Source of the DNA: Terribium retamae
GTDB taxonomy: Bacteria; Pseudomonadota; Alphaproteobacteria; Rhizobiales; Rhizobiaceae
NCBI RefSeq assembly: GCF_022347545.1
Contig: NZ_JAKREW010000025.1
Span: forward strand, 20,048 to 84,047
Length of the DNA stretch: 64,000 nt
Direction: 5' to 3'
The notes below the pieces were generated by a model. That model saw only the letters and a program-made list of their open reading frames with translations, was not told where the DNA came from and searched no databases. Both the position numbers and the translations under genes were made by a program. Shown here one piece after another: positions 36,854-45,319 of this stretch; the first letter of the stretch is position 1; each line of letters starts with the position of its first letter.

Positions 36854-37573
36854 ATGTCGATTTGGGACCGCATCGGCGATTTCATCGCCCGAGTTTCAAC
36901 CTCTGCCTCGGCTGGTATAGCCGAGGTGGTCGAGGCCGTGCGCACGGTTTTTTCCGGTGATGCCGAATTGCGCAGGCGCGTTTCCTTCTCGGTTGCGATG
37001 ATCGCGCTTTCAGCCAAGATGGCCAAGGCCGACGGTGTTGTCACCCAGGACGAAATCCGCGCCTTTCGCGAGATCTTTGAGGTGCCGCAGGAAGAAACGC
37101 ACAATGTCGCCCGGCTCTATGATCTCGCCAAGCGCGATGTTGCGGGTTTTGAAGCCTATGCTGAAAAGCTCGCCAATCTCTGCGGGTCCGGCCATGCCAA
37201 TTGCATGATGTTGGAGGATATCCTCGACGGCCTTTTCCACATCGCCACTGCCGACGGTGTGCTGCATGAGCGGGAAGGGCAGTTCCTGCACCGGGTTTCC
37301 GAAATCTTCCGGATCGAAGAAGCACACTACAAGACGATCCTTGCCCGCCACGTGCATCTAGGCGCGGATGATCCTTATGTCGTGCTTGGCATCGAGCGGG
37401 GTCGCCCGTTCGATGAGGTCAAGAGGCGCTACCGCAAACTGGTCGCCGAGAACCACCCCGACAAGGTCATCGCTCGCGGCCTGCCGCAGGAATTCATCAA
37501 GATCGCCACGACACGTGTTGCCGCGATCAATGCCGCGTATGAGATGATCGAGCGGGATCTGGCCCCCGCATGA
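36854..37573 (+). CDS. TerB-like/DnaJ-domain co-chaperone (DjlA-like)
   Basis: A 239-residue protein combining an N-terminal TerB-like helical domain and a C-terminal J domain, as in DjlA, but without the usual N-terminal membrane anchor. The TerB part contains FSVAMIALSAKMAKADGVVTQDEIRAF and LEDILDGLFHIATADGVLHEREGQFLHRV. The J domain (DPYVVLGIERGRPFDEVKRRYRKLVAENHPDKVIARGLP) has the HPD motif needed to stimulate DnaK. The stop overlaps the amidase start as ATGA. Link to envelope stress or DnaK regulation is inferred from domains. Confidence 0.85.
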   Translation: MSIWDRIGDFIARVSTSASAGIAEVVEAVRTVFSGDAELRRRVSFSVAMIALSAKMAKADGVVTQDEIRAFREIFEVPQEETHNVARLYDLAKRDVAGFEAYAEKLANLCGSGHANCMMLEDILDGLFHIATADGVLHEREGQFLHRVSEIFRIEEAHYKTILARHVHLGADDPYVVLGIERGRPFDEVKRRYRKLVAENHPDKVIARGLPQEFIKIATTRVAAINAAYEMIERDLAPA

Positions 37574-38334
37574 GCGGCTTTTCGCCCGATCACGCAGGAG
37601 CCGAGGTCAGGGTGTCGCCGAATTTCGGGCCGCGTCGCGGTCCGTTTCGTCCTGACATGGTGGTGCTGCATTATACGGGCATGGAAACAGGCGCCGGTGC
37701 CGAAGCGTGGCTGTGCAATCCTGCCAGCGAGGTCTCTGCACATTACCTGGTGCATGAGGATGGCCGCATCGTACAAATGGTGCGCGAAAGCGACAGGGCT
37801 TGGCACGCGGGGAAGAGTTCGTGGCGCGGCCAGACTGACCTTAATTCGGCTTCTGTCGGTATCGAGGTCGTCAATCCCGGCCATACACTCGGCTATCGGC
37901 CTTTCCCCAAGCGACAGATCGAGGCAGTCATAGCGCTTACTGCCGATATCGTCTCTCGTCACGGTATCGTGTCGGAGCGGATTTTAGCCCATTCGGATGT
38001 GGCACCCGGTCGCAAGGTCGATCCTGGTGAAAAGTTCCCCTGGAAGGTGCTGTGCGCCGCTGGTGTTGGTCATTGGGTGGCGGCATCGCCGGTTCGAAAA
38101 GGGCCCGTTCTTCAGGAAGGCGATGTCGGCGGGAATGTCGAGCAGTTGCAGTCACTGCTTGCGCTTTATGGCTATGGTATTGAAATCACCGGCGTTTTCG
38201 ATCCGTTGACGCGCATTGTCGTTGAGGCTTTCCAGCGCCATTTTCGCCCCCGCCTGGTTGATGGTATTGCGGATGGGTCGACCCTGCGGACGTTGCGGCG
38301 TCTGGTTGCTTCCGCCACGGCAAGTCTTGACTGA
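37570..38334 (+). CDS. N-acetylmuramoyl-L-alanine amidase with PG-binding domain
   Basis: Peptidoglycan amidase of 254 residues, Amidase_2 fold, which cleaves the bond between MurNAc and the stem peptide in a zinc-dependent manner. Zn-ligand context: VVLHYTGMETGAGAEAWL, ERAWHAG-like SDRAWHAGKSSW, and HSDVAPGRKVDPGEKFPW. Residues about 185-250 are a PG-binding-1 domain (GNVEQLQSLLALYGYGIEITGVFDPLTRIVVEAFQRHF). No signal peptide is seen, so either cytoplasmic recycling (AmpD/AmiD-like) or an unusual export route. Translation is coupled to the TerB-DnaJ gene. Confidence 0.9.
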   Translation: MSGFSPDHAGAEVRVSPNFGPRRGPFRPDMVVLHYTGMETGAGAEAWLCNPASEVSAHYLVHEDGRIVQMVRESDRAWHAGKSSWRGQTDLNSASVGIEVVNPGHTLGYRPFPKRQIEAVIALTADIVSRHGIVSERILAHSDVAPGRKVDPGEKFPWKVLCAAGVGHWVAASPVRKGPVLQEGDVGGNVEQLQSLLALYGYGIEITGVFDPLTRIVVEAFQRHFRPRLVDGIADGSTLRTLRRLVASATASLD

Positions 38335-38518
38335 ATATTTTTATCCGGCGTTTAATATTACATTCTGTAACATGAATTGAATTGTGCGGCCTTCATTGCC
38401 GCCAAATCGGGCTCCAAACGCAAATCCACACCGATGCAGGACAAATGGAAGTCTAGTCCGGCATCCATCGTAGGATGCTGCGCGAAGTTCTTCGTGCGGC
38501 CAAGAAAAACAGGACCAC
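38335..38518 (+). promoter_or_regulatory. Leader/promoter region of lytic transglycosylase gene
   Basis: 184 bp, AT-richer than its surroundings at the left end. A TTGACT at 38327-38332, overlapping the amidase stop codon, followed by TTTAAT at 38351-38356 (18-bp spacing), is a possible promoter. A GCATCC-ATCGTA-GGATGC hairpin lies at 38461-38478 in the presumed leader. Confidence 0.35.
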
Positions 38519-39355
38519 ATGCAGAAACCGTTCGTTGTAGCGGCAGCCGTTGCTGCCGGCGTGATTTCTTTTGCCTTCGCTTCACAGGAAAGCTTCGCAG
38601 CTAGTCCAAGAGTTGATCAGGGCTCTCCGGTCGTGACGCGGGCTGTAGCCACCACGCCGGCCATGAAGACGACTAAGACCACGGGCACCGCGAAGGTTGG
38701 TAAGAAGGCCAAAGTTGCCGCAACTGCCAAGGTCACCAAGGCAGGTATCAAATCGACTGTAGAACCTTGCCCTTATCTGTTTGGATGCTCGAAAGCCGCC
38801 AAGCCAGCAGCGGCCAACGCCGTAACGACCGCCAAGCCGGCAGCCGTCAAGGCGGTAACGACCGAGAAGGCCAAAAAAGGCACCAAAACGGCCAAGGTCA
38901 AGACCAAGGTGGTCTATGATACGGTCACCACTGCCTCTATCGCTTCAGGCGTCGCACGGCCGAGCACCTCGGGTGACGGTTCTCGCTATTCCACCATCGT
39001 GTCGCGTTATGCTGCCGCCTACGGCGTGCCCGTGTCGCTGGCCCATGCGGTGATCAAGATCGAGAGCAATTACCGGCCGGGCATGGTCGGCCGCGCCGGC
39101 GAGATCGGCCTGATGCAGATCAAGCCGGCCACGGCGCGCATGATGGGTTACAACGGCTCCGCCAAGGGTTTGCATAATCCCGAGACCAACATCAAATATG
39201 GCATGAAGTACCTTGGAATGGCCCGGGATCTCGGTGGTGGCACCACGTGCGGTACCATTCTCAAATACAATGCCGGCCACGGCGCCAAGCGCATGAACCC
39301 GATCTCGTCTGCCTACTGCCGCAAGGTGGTGGCGCAGATCGGCGCTGCGGGCTAA
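38519..39355 (+). CDS. Lytic transglycosylase (SLT domain) with Lys/Ala-rich linker
   Basis: Exported peptidoglycan lytic transglycosylase of 278 residues. A signal peptide (MQKPFVVAAAVAAGVISFAFASQESFA) is followed by a Lys/Ala/Thr-rich low-complexity segment (about residues 40-140, with TAKVGKKAKVAATAKVTKA and AKKGTKTAKVKTK). The catalytic SLT domain starts near residue 160: SRYAAAYGVPVSLAHAVIKIESNYRPGMVGRAGEIGLMQIKPATARMMG, with the catalytic Glu in KIESNY, then YNGSAKGLHNPETNIKYGMKYL. ATG at 38519 follows AGGACC. The basic linker may bind teichoic-like anionic polymer or peptidoglycan, an inference. Confidence 0.9.
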   Translation: MQKPFVVAAAVAAGVISFAFASQESFAASPRVDQGSPVVTRAVATTPAMKTTKTTGTAKVGKKAKVAATAKVTKAGIKSTVEPCPYLFGCSKAAKPAAANAVTTAKPAAVKAVTTEKAKKGTKTAKVKTKVVYDTVTTASIASGVARPSTSGDGSRYSTIVSRYAAAYGVPVSLAHAVIKIESNYRPGMVGRAGEIGLMQIKPATARMMGYNGSAKGLHNPETNIKYGMKYLGMARDLGGGTTCGTILKYNAGHGAKRMNPISSAYCRKVVAQIGAAG

Positions 39356-39417
39356 CCGGTTTGAAGCGGTCGATCGCGTCCTCTTGCCTTTTCGACCGCG
39401 AAAGCCTTTATACGCCT

Positions 39418-39811
39418 GCCAGCTGGCCGGGCGGCCGCACCAGCGAGAGCCGAAAGGCTGCGGGTGAGGAAAGTCCGGGCTCCATGGAGACACGGTGCCG
39501 GCTAATGGCCGGCGGGGGCGACCCCAGGGAAAGTGCCACAGAAAGCAAACCGCCGCGGTTTTCCGCGGCAAGGGTGAAAGGGTGGGGTAAGAGCCCACCG
39601 CGCGACCGGCAACGGAAGCGGCACGGCAAACCCCACCGGGAGCAAAACCGAATAGGGGCGGTGCGAGGGGAAACTCTCAGGGCTGTTTCCGGCCCACCGC
39701 CCGGGTAGGTTGCGTGAGGCGCATGGCAACATGCGTCCAAGATGAATGGCCGCCACGTTCCGCTTCGCAAGGAGCGGGGCCATACAGAACCCGGCTTACA
39801 GGCCGGCTGGC
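39418..39811 (+). ncRNA. rnpB: RNase P RNA, class A
   Basis: Catalytic RNA of the tRNA 5'-processing enzyme. The 5' P1 strand GCCAGCTGGCC pairs with GGCCGGCTGGC at the 3' end. The universal GAGGAAAGTCCGGGCTCC lies at 39466-39483, CACAGAAA and AGGGTGAAA follow at the expected distances, and the 3' ACAGAACCCGGCTTACAGGCC is diagnostic of bacterial RNase P. The length, near 394 nucleotides, fits alphaproteobacterial class A. The transcript ends in a T-run at 39813-39817, so P1 also serves in termination. Ends are given to within a few bases. Confidence 0.95.
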
Positions 39812-39876
39812 ATTTTTCTTCAGAATTCAGCGGCTTCGCGCCATCGGCGCGGAGTTTGAGTCAACGTGTTGCTAGA

Positions 39877-39963
39877 GCATTTTGTAGCCAAGTGGAGTCA
39901 CTTGGCGTTACAAAAATGCGGCGAAAACAAAACCTCGGAGCGTTTCCGTAAAAACGGAAACGC
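39877..39963. repeat. Bipartite intergenic palindrome, copy 2
   Basis: Unit A: GCATTTTGTA and GCCAAGTG (39877-39894) pair with CACTTGGC and TACAAAAATGC (39899-39919), a long imperfect hairpin. Unit B: GCGTTTCCGT (39940-39949) and ACGGAAACGC (39954-39963) with a four-A loop. Lies between rnpB and the following leftward gene. Confidence 0.85.
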
Positions 39964-40009
39964 CCCAGGTGGGCTCGCGGAGATCGGTTCTGCGCACGAA
40001 GTCCGATGA

Positions 40010-41125
40010 CTAAGGCAATTGCCTATCCAGCGAGTTCTTGATTGCTGCCCACAGCTCTTCGGCCGGTTCGCAGCCAACGGCCAGCCGCACGAAGCCGGGC
40101 GGCACGGCATCGCCACGTTTTGTTCGCCGCTCCGCAGAAGTATGCACGCCACCAAAGGAGGTTGCGGCGGCCATCAACTCGCAGCCGTTGATGAAGTCCT
40201 CGGCTTTTTCTTCGGAATCCAGCTCGAAGCTGATCAGGAAGCCAAAGCGTTCCATCTGCGTGCTGGCCAAATTGTGAGAGGGGTCGCCAACCAGTCCTGG
40301 AAACCGGATGGATCTGACGGCCGGATGCGCCTTGATGCGCGGTGCGATCCGTTCGGCGGTTGTGCACATGCGGTCGAAGCGCACCTCTAGCGTTTCCAAG
40401 CCGCGATGCAAAAGCCATGCATCGAACGGGCTCGAAATGCTGCCTGAAGTGGTGCGCCATTCCCTTACTGCCGCCATCACGCTCTCGTTGCGGCTGGCGA
40501 CATGGCCGGCCAATACGTCGGAATGGCCGTTTGGCGCCTTGGTATCGGCGGCAACGACGATATCGGCACCAAGGTCGAGCGGGCGCTGTCCAAAGGGCGT
40601 CATGGTGGTGTTGTCGACAACAAGCAGCCCGCCAGCCTTGTGGATCGCTTCGGCTGCCGCGGCGAGATCGCAGATGTCCAGCGTCGGGTTGGACGGGCTT
40701 TCCACGAACACAAGTCTGTAGCCGTCGAAACCGCCGTCGAGGAAGGAAGCGGTCGGGCGGGTGTCGAAACTCACGCCGAAGGCGCCGAGAAAGCGGTCGG
40801 CCAGGATGCGCGTCGTGTGGTAGCCGTCGGATGGCAGAAGGATGTGATCGCCGGCCCTCAAAAGCGCGAAGAACACCGCTGAAATCGCGGCCATCCCCGA
40901 AGGGAAGGCAAGAGTCGGAGCGTTTTCCAGGCGCGACAACATCTCTTCCGTCCCATCCCACGTCGGATTGGAGAAGCGTCCATATTGATGGAAGCCGGTC
41001 GAATCGCCAGGCGCGTGGAAAATCGAAGCCATTGTCAGCGGGAGCGGGATGGCATCACCTCTGGAAAGACCCCCGCGCCTCAAATGAAGGAGCCCGGCGG
41101 CGCGAGAGGAGGGGGATTCGGACAT
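40010..41125 (-). CDS. Cys/Met metabolism PLP enzyme (cystathionine gamma-lyase-like)
   Basis: PLP-dependent transsulfuration-family enzyme of 371 residues. Features: YGRFSNPTWDGTEEMLSRLE, the PLP-stacking FPSGMAAISAVFFALL, DTRP region, FVESPSNPTLDICDL, VVDNTTMTPFGQRPLDLGADIVV and the Schiff-base lysine in ADTKAPNGHSDVLAGH, where most members have TKYxxGHSD. The C-terminus SFGGVHTSAERR is family-like. Cystathionine gamma-lyase is the closest description, but gamma-synthase and O-acetylhomoserine sulfhydrylase share the fold. ATG at 41125 with a weak ribosome site is used. Divergent from the mraZ operon across 412 bp. Confidence 0.8.
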   Translation of the reverse strand: MSESPSSRAAGLLHLRRGGLSRGDAIPLPLTMASIFHAPGDSTGFHQYGRFSNPTWDGTEEMLSRLENAPTLAFPSGMAAISAVFFALLRAGDHILLPSDGYHTTRILADRFLGAFGVSFDTRPTASFLDGGFDGYRLVFVESPSNPTLDICDLAAAAEAIHKAGGLLVVDNTTMTPFGQRPLDLGADIVVAADTKAPNGHSDVLAGHVASRNESVMAAVREWRTTSGSISSPFDAWLLHRGLETLEVRFDRMCTTAERIAPRIKAHPAVRSIRFPGLVGDPSHNLASTQMERFGFLISFELDSEEKAEDFINGCELMAAATSFGGVHTSAERRTKRGDAVPPGFVRLAVGCEPAEELWAAIKNSLDRQLP

Positions 41126-41537
41126 GGCGGATCTCGGAATGGGCTTTGGACAAGGCAGGAGCTGCAACGATCTTGCTTCGGGGAGCAATTTTGACGCTAG
41201 GTCCAGCACCCCGTCGGGGCAAGAGCCAACCGCCCCTTAAACACTTCGTTAGGCTTAATGGAGGATAAACGCGGCAGTGCCTGCAATGTCGCCTGCAAAG
41301 GGGTTTGTGTAGCCTGCTCCCGTTGACGCCCATGATGCCCCATGATATCCCATTTCACTAATCAAGCTTTCGTTTCGTGTCAGGGTGAAGCGTGCGCCGA
41401 ACGGCCAGTCGCGGCGGCTGCGCATTCGTCGATTTTCGCTCTGTCGGAAGTTCAGAGCTTGGTGAAGGGGCGGTGCCGCGGCGGCATGGCAACGAGGAAG
41501 TCGGAGGGTGCGGCGGCGCAAGCGGCTGCGATGTGTC
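41126..41537 (+). other. Intergenic region containing mraZ promoter and leader
   Basis: 412 bp between divergent genes. The only clear content is the promoter/MraZ-operator at 41323-41353; the 180 bp that follow it form the untranslated leader of mraZ. A longer frame open on the plus strand through it has no start signal and is out of frame with mraZ. Confidence 0.6.
41323..41353 (+). promoter_or_regulatory. mraZ promoter with three MraZ-type boxes
   Basis: TTGACG (41323-41328) and TATCCC (41346-41351) are spaced by 17 bp. The complementary strand carries TGGG at three exact 10-bp intervals (complements of 41329-41332, 41339-41342 and 41349-41352). MraZ is known to bind TGGGN direct repeats separated by 5 bp, so the boxes sit on the promoter for autorepression. 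The repeats point opposite to the gene. Confidence 0.8.
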
Positions 41538-41996
41538 ATGGACCGTTTTTTGTCAAATGCGGTGAACCGGATCGACGCCAAAGGGCGCGTCTCCGTACCG
41601 GCGCATTTTCGTACGGTTCTGCAGAAACGCGGCTATTCGGAACTCTATGCACTGCGCTGCCTGGATCAGGCGGCGATGGATGTCGGCGGGCTCGACCTGC
41701 TCGATCGCTACGAGCAACGCATTGCGCTGGAGGATCCGTTCCAGCAGACGGCGGACGATATGTCCTTCTTCTGTCATGGCGACGGCACCTTCCTGAAGCT
41801 GGATCAGGATGGACGCGTCACGTTGACCGATTTCATTCGCGAACATACCGGCATAACAACCGAAGTGGCCTTCGTGGGGAGAGGCAGTTTTTTCCAGATA
41901 TGGGAGCCGGCCAAGCTGGCCGCCTACGGTGCGGCTGCGCGAGCCAGGCTCTTGCATCTTCGGCAGGGAACGAAGCCAGGGGAGCGGCCGGAATGA
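41538..41996 (+). CDS. mraZ: Transcriptional regulator MraZ
   Basis: First gene of the division and cell-wall cluster, 152 residues. Two AbrB-like swapped-hairpin SpoVT domains: MDRFLSNAVNRIDAKGRVSVPAHFRTVLQ and the second with DGRVTLTDFIREHTGITTEVAFVGRGSFFQIW. It is a DNA-binding repressor of its own cluster. ATG at 41538 is chosen because the protein then begins at the canonical MDRF-like start; the frame is open upstream. The stop overlaps rsmH as ATGA. The TGGG boxes in the promoter are its expected targets. Confidence 0.92.
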   Translation: MDRFLSNAVNRIDAKGRVSVPAHFRTVLQKRGYSELYALRCLDQAAMDVGGLDLLDRYEQRIALEDPFQQTADDMSFFCHGDGTFLKLDQDGRVTLTDFIREHTGITTEVAFVGRGSFFQIWEPAKLAAYGAAARARLLHLRQGTKPGERPE

Positions 41997-43009
41997 CGGT
42001 GGGCCACGGCGATGATCTCCATGCCGACGGCGGACCGACCCGCCATATTCCGGTCTTCCTCGCCGAGGTTCTGGAAGCGCTTGCGCCTCGGCCGGGCGAC
42101 ACCGTTATCGACGGCACTTTTGGTGCGGGCGGCTATACTAAAGCGATCCTGGAGAGCGGTGCATCCGTCATCGGCGTCGACCGCGATCCGGATGCCATAG
42201 CTGCGGGGAGGGAACTGGAGCGGCAGTCGGGCGGACGGTTGAGGCTGGTGCATGCGCCGTTCTCGACACTCGACCAGCATGCGGAGGCCGTTGACGGCGT
42301 CGTGCTCGACATCGGTGTTTCCTCGATGCAGCTCGACCAGGCCCAACGCGGCTTTTCCTTTCGCTTCGACGGTCCCCTCGATATGCGTATGGCGCAGAGC
42401 GGGGTGAGCGCTGCCGATGTCGTAAACACTTTCAAATCAGGCGACCTTGCCCGCATTTTCGGCTTCCTTGGTGAAGAACGCCATTCCGGCCGCATCGCTC
42501 GCATGATCGAAGCGCGCCGGTCCAAGAAGCCGTTCGAACGTACGCTCGATCTGGCCGATGCCATCGAAACCCACATCGGCCGCAAGCCGGGCGACAAGAT
42601 CCATCCGGCGACCCGCGTCTTCCAGGCGCTGCGCATTTTCGTCAATGACGAACTGGGAGAGTTGGCAAAGGCTTTGCTTGCTGCCGAACGTGCGCTGAGA
42701 CCTGGCGGTCGGCTGGTTGTGGTGACGTTCCATTCGCTCGAAGACCGCATCGTCAAACGGTTTATTGCCGATCGCTCCGAGCAGGCCGCAGGCTCTCGCC
42801 ATATGCCGGAAACGCAGATACGCGCGGCAACCTTCCGCAAGCAGGGTGGCGGAACGACGCCTGGCGATGCCGAGCTCGCCATGAATCCGCGTGCGCGTTC
42901 TGCCAGGTTACGCGCCGCGATCCGTACCGACGCGCAAGCCCGCGTCGGCGACCTTGCCCAATTCGGTCTTCCAAAGCTTCCCGGCATTGCGTTGCCGGGC
43001 GAGAGGTAA
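41993..43009 (+). CDS. rsmH: 16S rRNA (cytosine-1402-N4)-methyltransferase RsmH
   Basis: SAM-dependent enzyme of 338 residues (older name MraW) that methylates C1402 in the decoding site of 16S rRNA. Motif I is TVIDGTFGAGGYTKAIL, followed by VIGVDRDPDAIA, VLDIGVSSMQLDQAQRGFSFRFDGPLDMRM and GRLVVVTFHSLEDRIVKRF. Length and landmarks are normal. The ATG at 41993 overlaps the mraZ stop by four bases. A longer frame open back to 41342 is disregarded, as it would overlap mraZ and lacks a ribosome site. Confidence 0.95.
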   Translation: MTVGHGDDLHADGGPTRHIPVFLAEVLEALAPRPGDTVIDGTFGAGGYTKAILESGASVIGVDRDPDAIAAGRELERQSGGRLRLVHAPFSTLDQHAEAVDGVVLDIGVSSMQLDQAQRGFSFRFDGPLDMRMAQSGVSAADVVNTFKSGDLARIFGFLGEERHSGRIARMIEARRSKKPFERTLDLADAIETHIGRKPGDKIHPATRVFQALRIFVNDELGELAKALLAAERALRPGGRLVVVTFHSLEDRIVKRFIADRSEQAAGSRHMPETQIRAATFRKQGGGTTPGDAELAMNPRARSARLRAAIRTDAQARVGDLAQFGLPKLPGIALPGER

Positions 43010-43013
43010 GCAC

Positions 43014-43553
43014 GTGTTTCGCACCAGTGACATCATCCTGATCGCCGTGATGGTCTCGGCTGCCGCCATGACCTACAAGATCAAGCGCGATGCTGAAGTG
43101 CAGCAGGCTGCAGTCTACAAGATACAGGCACAGATCCGCACCGAGGAAGACCAGATCGATCTGCTCAAGGCCGACTGGAGCCTGCTGACGCAGCCGGCTC
43201 GCCTGCAACGGCTTACCGAACTCTACAAGGACCAGCTTGGCCTGCAGAACGCCGATGCGCGCCAGATCGTGCGGCTGGAAGAACTGCCCGAAAAGCCGCC
43301 GCTGACCATCGAGGACATCATGGCCGAGAGCGGTGGAGAAGGGATCGACAAGGAAAAAACCGCTTCGATTGCCAAGGACAAGGCAGGCGCCGACAAGTCG
43401 AAGGCTGCCGGCAAGGCGAAGGCGACCGAAAAGAGGCCGGTTGCTGCGGCTGCCAAGCCGAAATCGACAGCCAAGGACAAGGTGGCCAGCAATACCAAGG
43501 TCGCGGTCGTGGACAAGATTGCAGAAAAGATCGAGGACGGAGCTGACGAATGA
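43014..43553 (+). CDS. ftsL: Cell division protein FtsL
   Basis: Small bitopic membrane protein of 179 residues in the FtsQLB divisome subcomplex. The N-terminus FRTSDIILIAVMVSAAAMTYKIK is the transmembrane segment, followed by a leucine-zipper-like helix (EVQQAAVYKIQAQIRTEEDQIDLLKADWSLLTQPARLQRL) to about residue 85. The last 75 residues are Lys/Ala-rich and disordered (DKAGADKSKAAGKAKATEKRPVAAAAK), an extension absent from E. coli FtsL. GTG at 43014 with GAGAGGTAAGCAC before it is used. The stop overlaps ftsI as ATGA. Confidence 0.9.
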   Translation: MFRTSDIILIAVMVSAAAMTYKIKRDAEVQQAAVYKIQAQIRTEEDQIDLLKADWSLLTQPARLQRLTELYKDQLGLQNADARQIVRLEELPEKPPLTIEDIMAESGGEGIDKEKTASIAKDKAGADKSKAAGKAKATEKRPVAAAAKPKSTAKDKVASNTKVAVVDKIAEKIEDGADE

Positions 43554-45262
43554 TCGGCATTCTCAACAAGCTCCTGAATCGCTCGCGACGTGGCGAAGAC
43601 GGCTCGATCGTGGTGGACAGTGCCCGGAAGGCAACCGGGGGCAAGACCCGCACCCGGGTCGTCATGACGATGGCCGTGTTCCTGTCCATCTATGTCGCCA
43701 TCACCGGCCGACTGGTGTGGTTTGGCTTCCAGGGACCGACCGATTCCGGCCCGCCGCCGAGCCGTGTGACGGCTTCGCGCCCCGATATCGTCGATCGCAA
43801 CGGTGAGGTACTGGCCACCGATATCAAGACCTCGTCGCTGTTCGCCGAGCCGCGCCACATTGTCGACGCCGATGAGGCGATCGAGAAGCTGGCCACGGTG
43901 CTGCCGGAAATCGACTATGAGCAGACCTACAAGAAGCTGAAGAGCGGCGCCGGTTTCGTCTGGTTGCAGCGCCAGCTGACGCCGAAGCAGCAGTCCGAAA
44001 TTATGCAGCTGGGTATTCCGGGCATTGGTTTCCGCACGGAAAAGCGCCGCTTCTATCCGGCGGGCGAAACGGCTTCCTACATCGTCGGCCTGACCAATAT
44101 CGACAATCAGGGTATCTCCGGCATGGAGAAATACATCGACGACCAGGGTCTGGCTGACCTGCAGTTGTCGGGTCTTGCGGTCGCGAAGGATTTGAAGCCG
44201 GTCAAACTGTCGATCGATCTGCGCGTACAGCATATCGTGCGCAACGAAGTTGCGGAGGCGATGCAGAGATACCATGCGATCGCGGCCGGTGGCGTGGTGT
44301 TCAACGTGAAGACCGGTGAAGTGGTCGCCATGGCTTCGGTGCCGGACTTCGATCCCAACAATCCCTACAACGCCCAGGATAAGGATCGGCTGAACCGCAT
44401 GTCGGCCGGTCTCTACGAAATGGGTTCGACCTTCAAGAGCTTCACCACCGCAATGGCGCTGGATTCCGGCAAAGTTACGCTGGAATCGAAGTTCGATGCT
44501 TCAAGGCCCATTACCATCGGCCGCCAGACCATCCGCGACTTCCACGGCAAGGGGCGCGTGCTCAGTGTGCCGGAAGTCTTCATCTATTCATCCAACATCG
44601 GCTCCGCCAAGGAAGCAGACGTTGTCGGCATCGAAGGCCACCGCGAGTTCCTGCATCGCCTCGGCCTGCTGGAAAAAATGAAGACCGAATTGCCGGAAGT
44701 CGCCAAGCCGACCGAGCCAAGGGTCTGGAAAAAGGTCCATTCGATCACTGCGGCCTTCGGCCACGGCATCTCGACAACGCCCCTGCAGACAGCGGTCGGA
44801 TGTGCAGCACTGATGAACGGCGGCTTCCTGATCGAGCCGACATTCCTGGCCCGTACCGCCGATCAGGCAATGGAAGCCGCCAAGCGCGTGGTCAGCGAGA
44901 AGACCGTCGAGGGCATGCGCTATCTCTATACGCTGAATGCCGAAAAAGGATCCGGCAAGAACGCTCGCGTGCCCGGCTACCGTGTCGGCGGCAAGACCGG
45001 TACGGCTGAAAAGGTCATCAACGGTCGCTACTCCAAGGATGTCCGCTTCAATGCCTTCGTGGCGGCTTTTCCGATGGACGATCCACAATATATCGTGTTG
45101 ACCATTATCGACGAGCCGAAACCGGAAATGCCCGGCCGTGGCGCTACTGCGGGCTCCAATGCAGCCCCCATGGTGGCCAACATCATTCGCCGCGCGGCGC
45201 CAATGCTTGGCGTGAAGCCAGATTTCGGCCAAGAAAATGCTGCAACGCTGGTGTCATACTGA
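43550..45262 (+). CDS. ftsI: Peptidoglycan transpeptidase FtsI (PBP3)
   Basis: Septal class B penicillin-binding protein of 570 residues. One transmembrane segment (MTMAVFLSIYVAITGRLVWFGF) near residue 45; the pedestal domain begins SRVTASRPDIVDRNGEVLATDI; the transpeptidase domain contains the SxxK active site in MGSTFKSFTTAMAL, the SxN motif in YSSNIGSAK and the KTGT motif in VGGKTGTAEKV. It cross-links septal peptidoglycan and works with the glycosyltransferase FtsW encoded later in the cluster. Confidence 0.95.
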   Translation: MIGILNKLLNRSRRGEDGSIVVDSARKATGGKTRTRVVMTMAVFLSIYVAITGRLVWFGFQGPTDSGPPPSRVTASRPDIVDRNGEVLATDIKTSSLFAEPRHIVDADEAIEKLATVLPEIDYEQTYKKLKSGAGFVWLQRQLTPKQQSEIMQLGIPGIGFRTEKRRFYPAGETASYIVGLTNIDNQGISGMEKYIDDQGLADLQLSGLAVAKDLKPVKLSIDLRVQHIVRNEVAEAMQRYHAIAAGGVVFNVKTGEVVAMASVPDFDPNNPYNAQDKDRLNRMSAGLYEMGSTFKSFTTAMALDSGKVTLESKFDASRPITIGRQTIRDFHGKGRVLSVPEVFIYSSNIGSAKEADVVGIEGHREFLHRLGLLEKMKTELPEVAKPTEPRVWKKVHSITAAFGHGISTTPLQTAVGCAALMNGGFLIEPTFLARTADQAMEAAKRVVSEKTVEGMRYLYTLNAEKGSGKNARVPGYRVGGKTGTAEKVINGRYSKDVRFNAFVAAFPMDDPQYIVLTIIDEPKPEMPGRGATAGSNAAPMVANIIRRAAPMLGVKPDFGQENAATLVSY

Positions 45263-45272
45263 GTGATTCTTG

Positions 45273-45300
45273 TTGGCGCGCCGGCCAAGCGCGCCGTTTT
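45273..45300 (+). terminator. Possible attenuator between ftsI and murE
   Basis: GGCGCG (45275-45280) and CGCGCC (45290-45295) pair around a 9-base loop, followed by GTTTTG. It lies in the 57-bp space between ftsI and murE and could partly terminate or process the transcript. Confidence 0.45.
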
Positions 45301-45319
45301 GTTAGGTGACTGGGGATCG

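Noticed and set aside
41342..41992. N-terminal extension of rsmH back to 41342
   Set aside because: It would run through mraZ in another frame, has no ribosome site, and RsmH has its canonical start at 41993.
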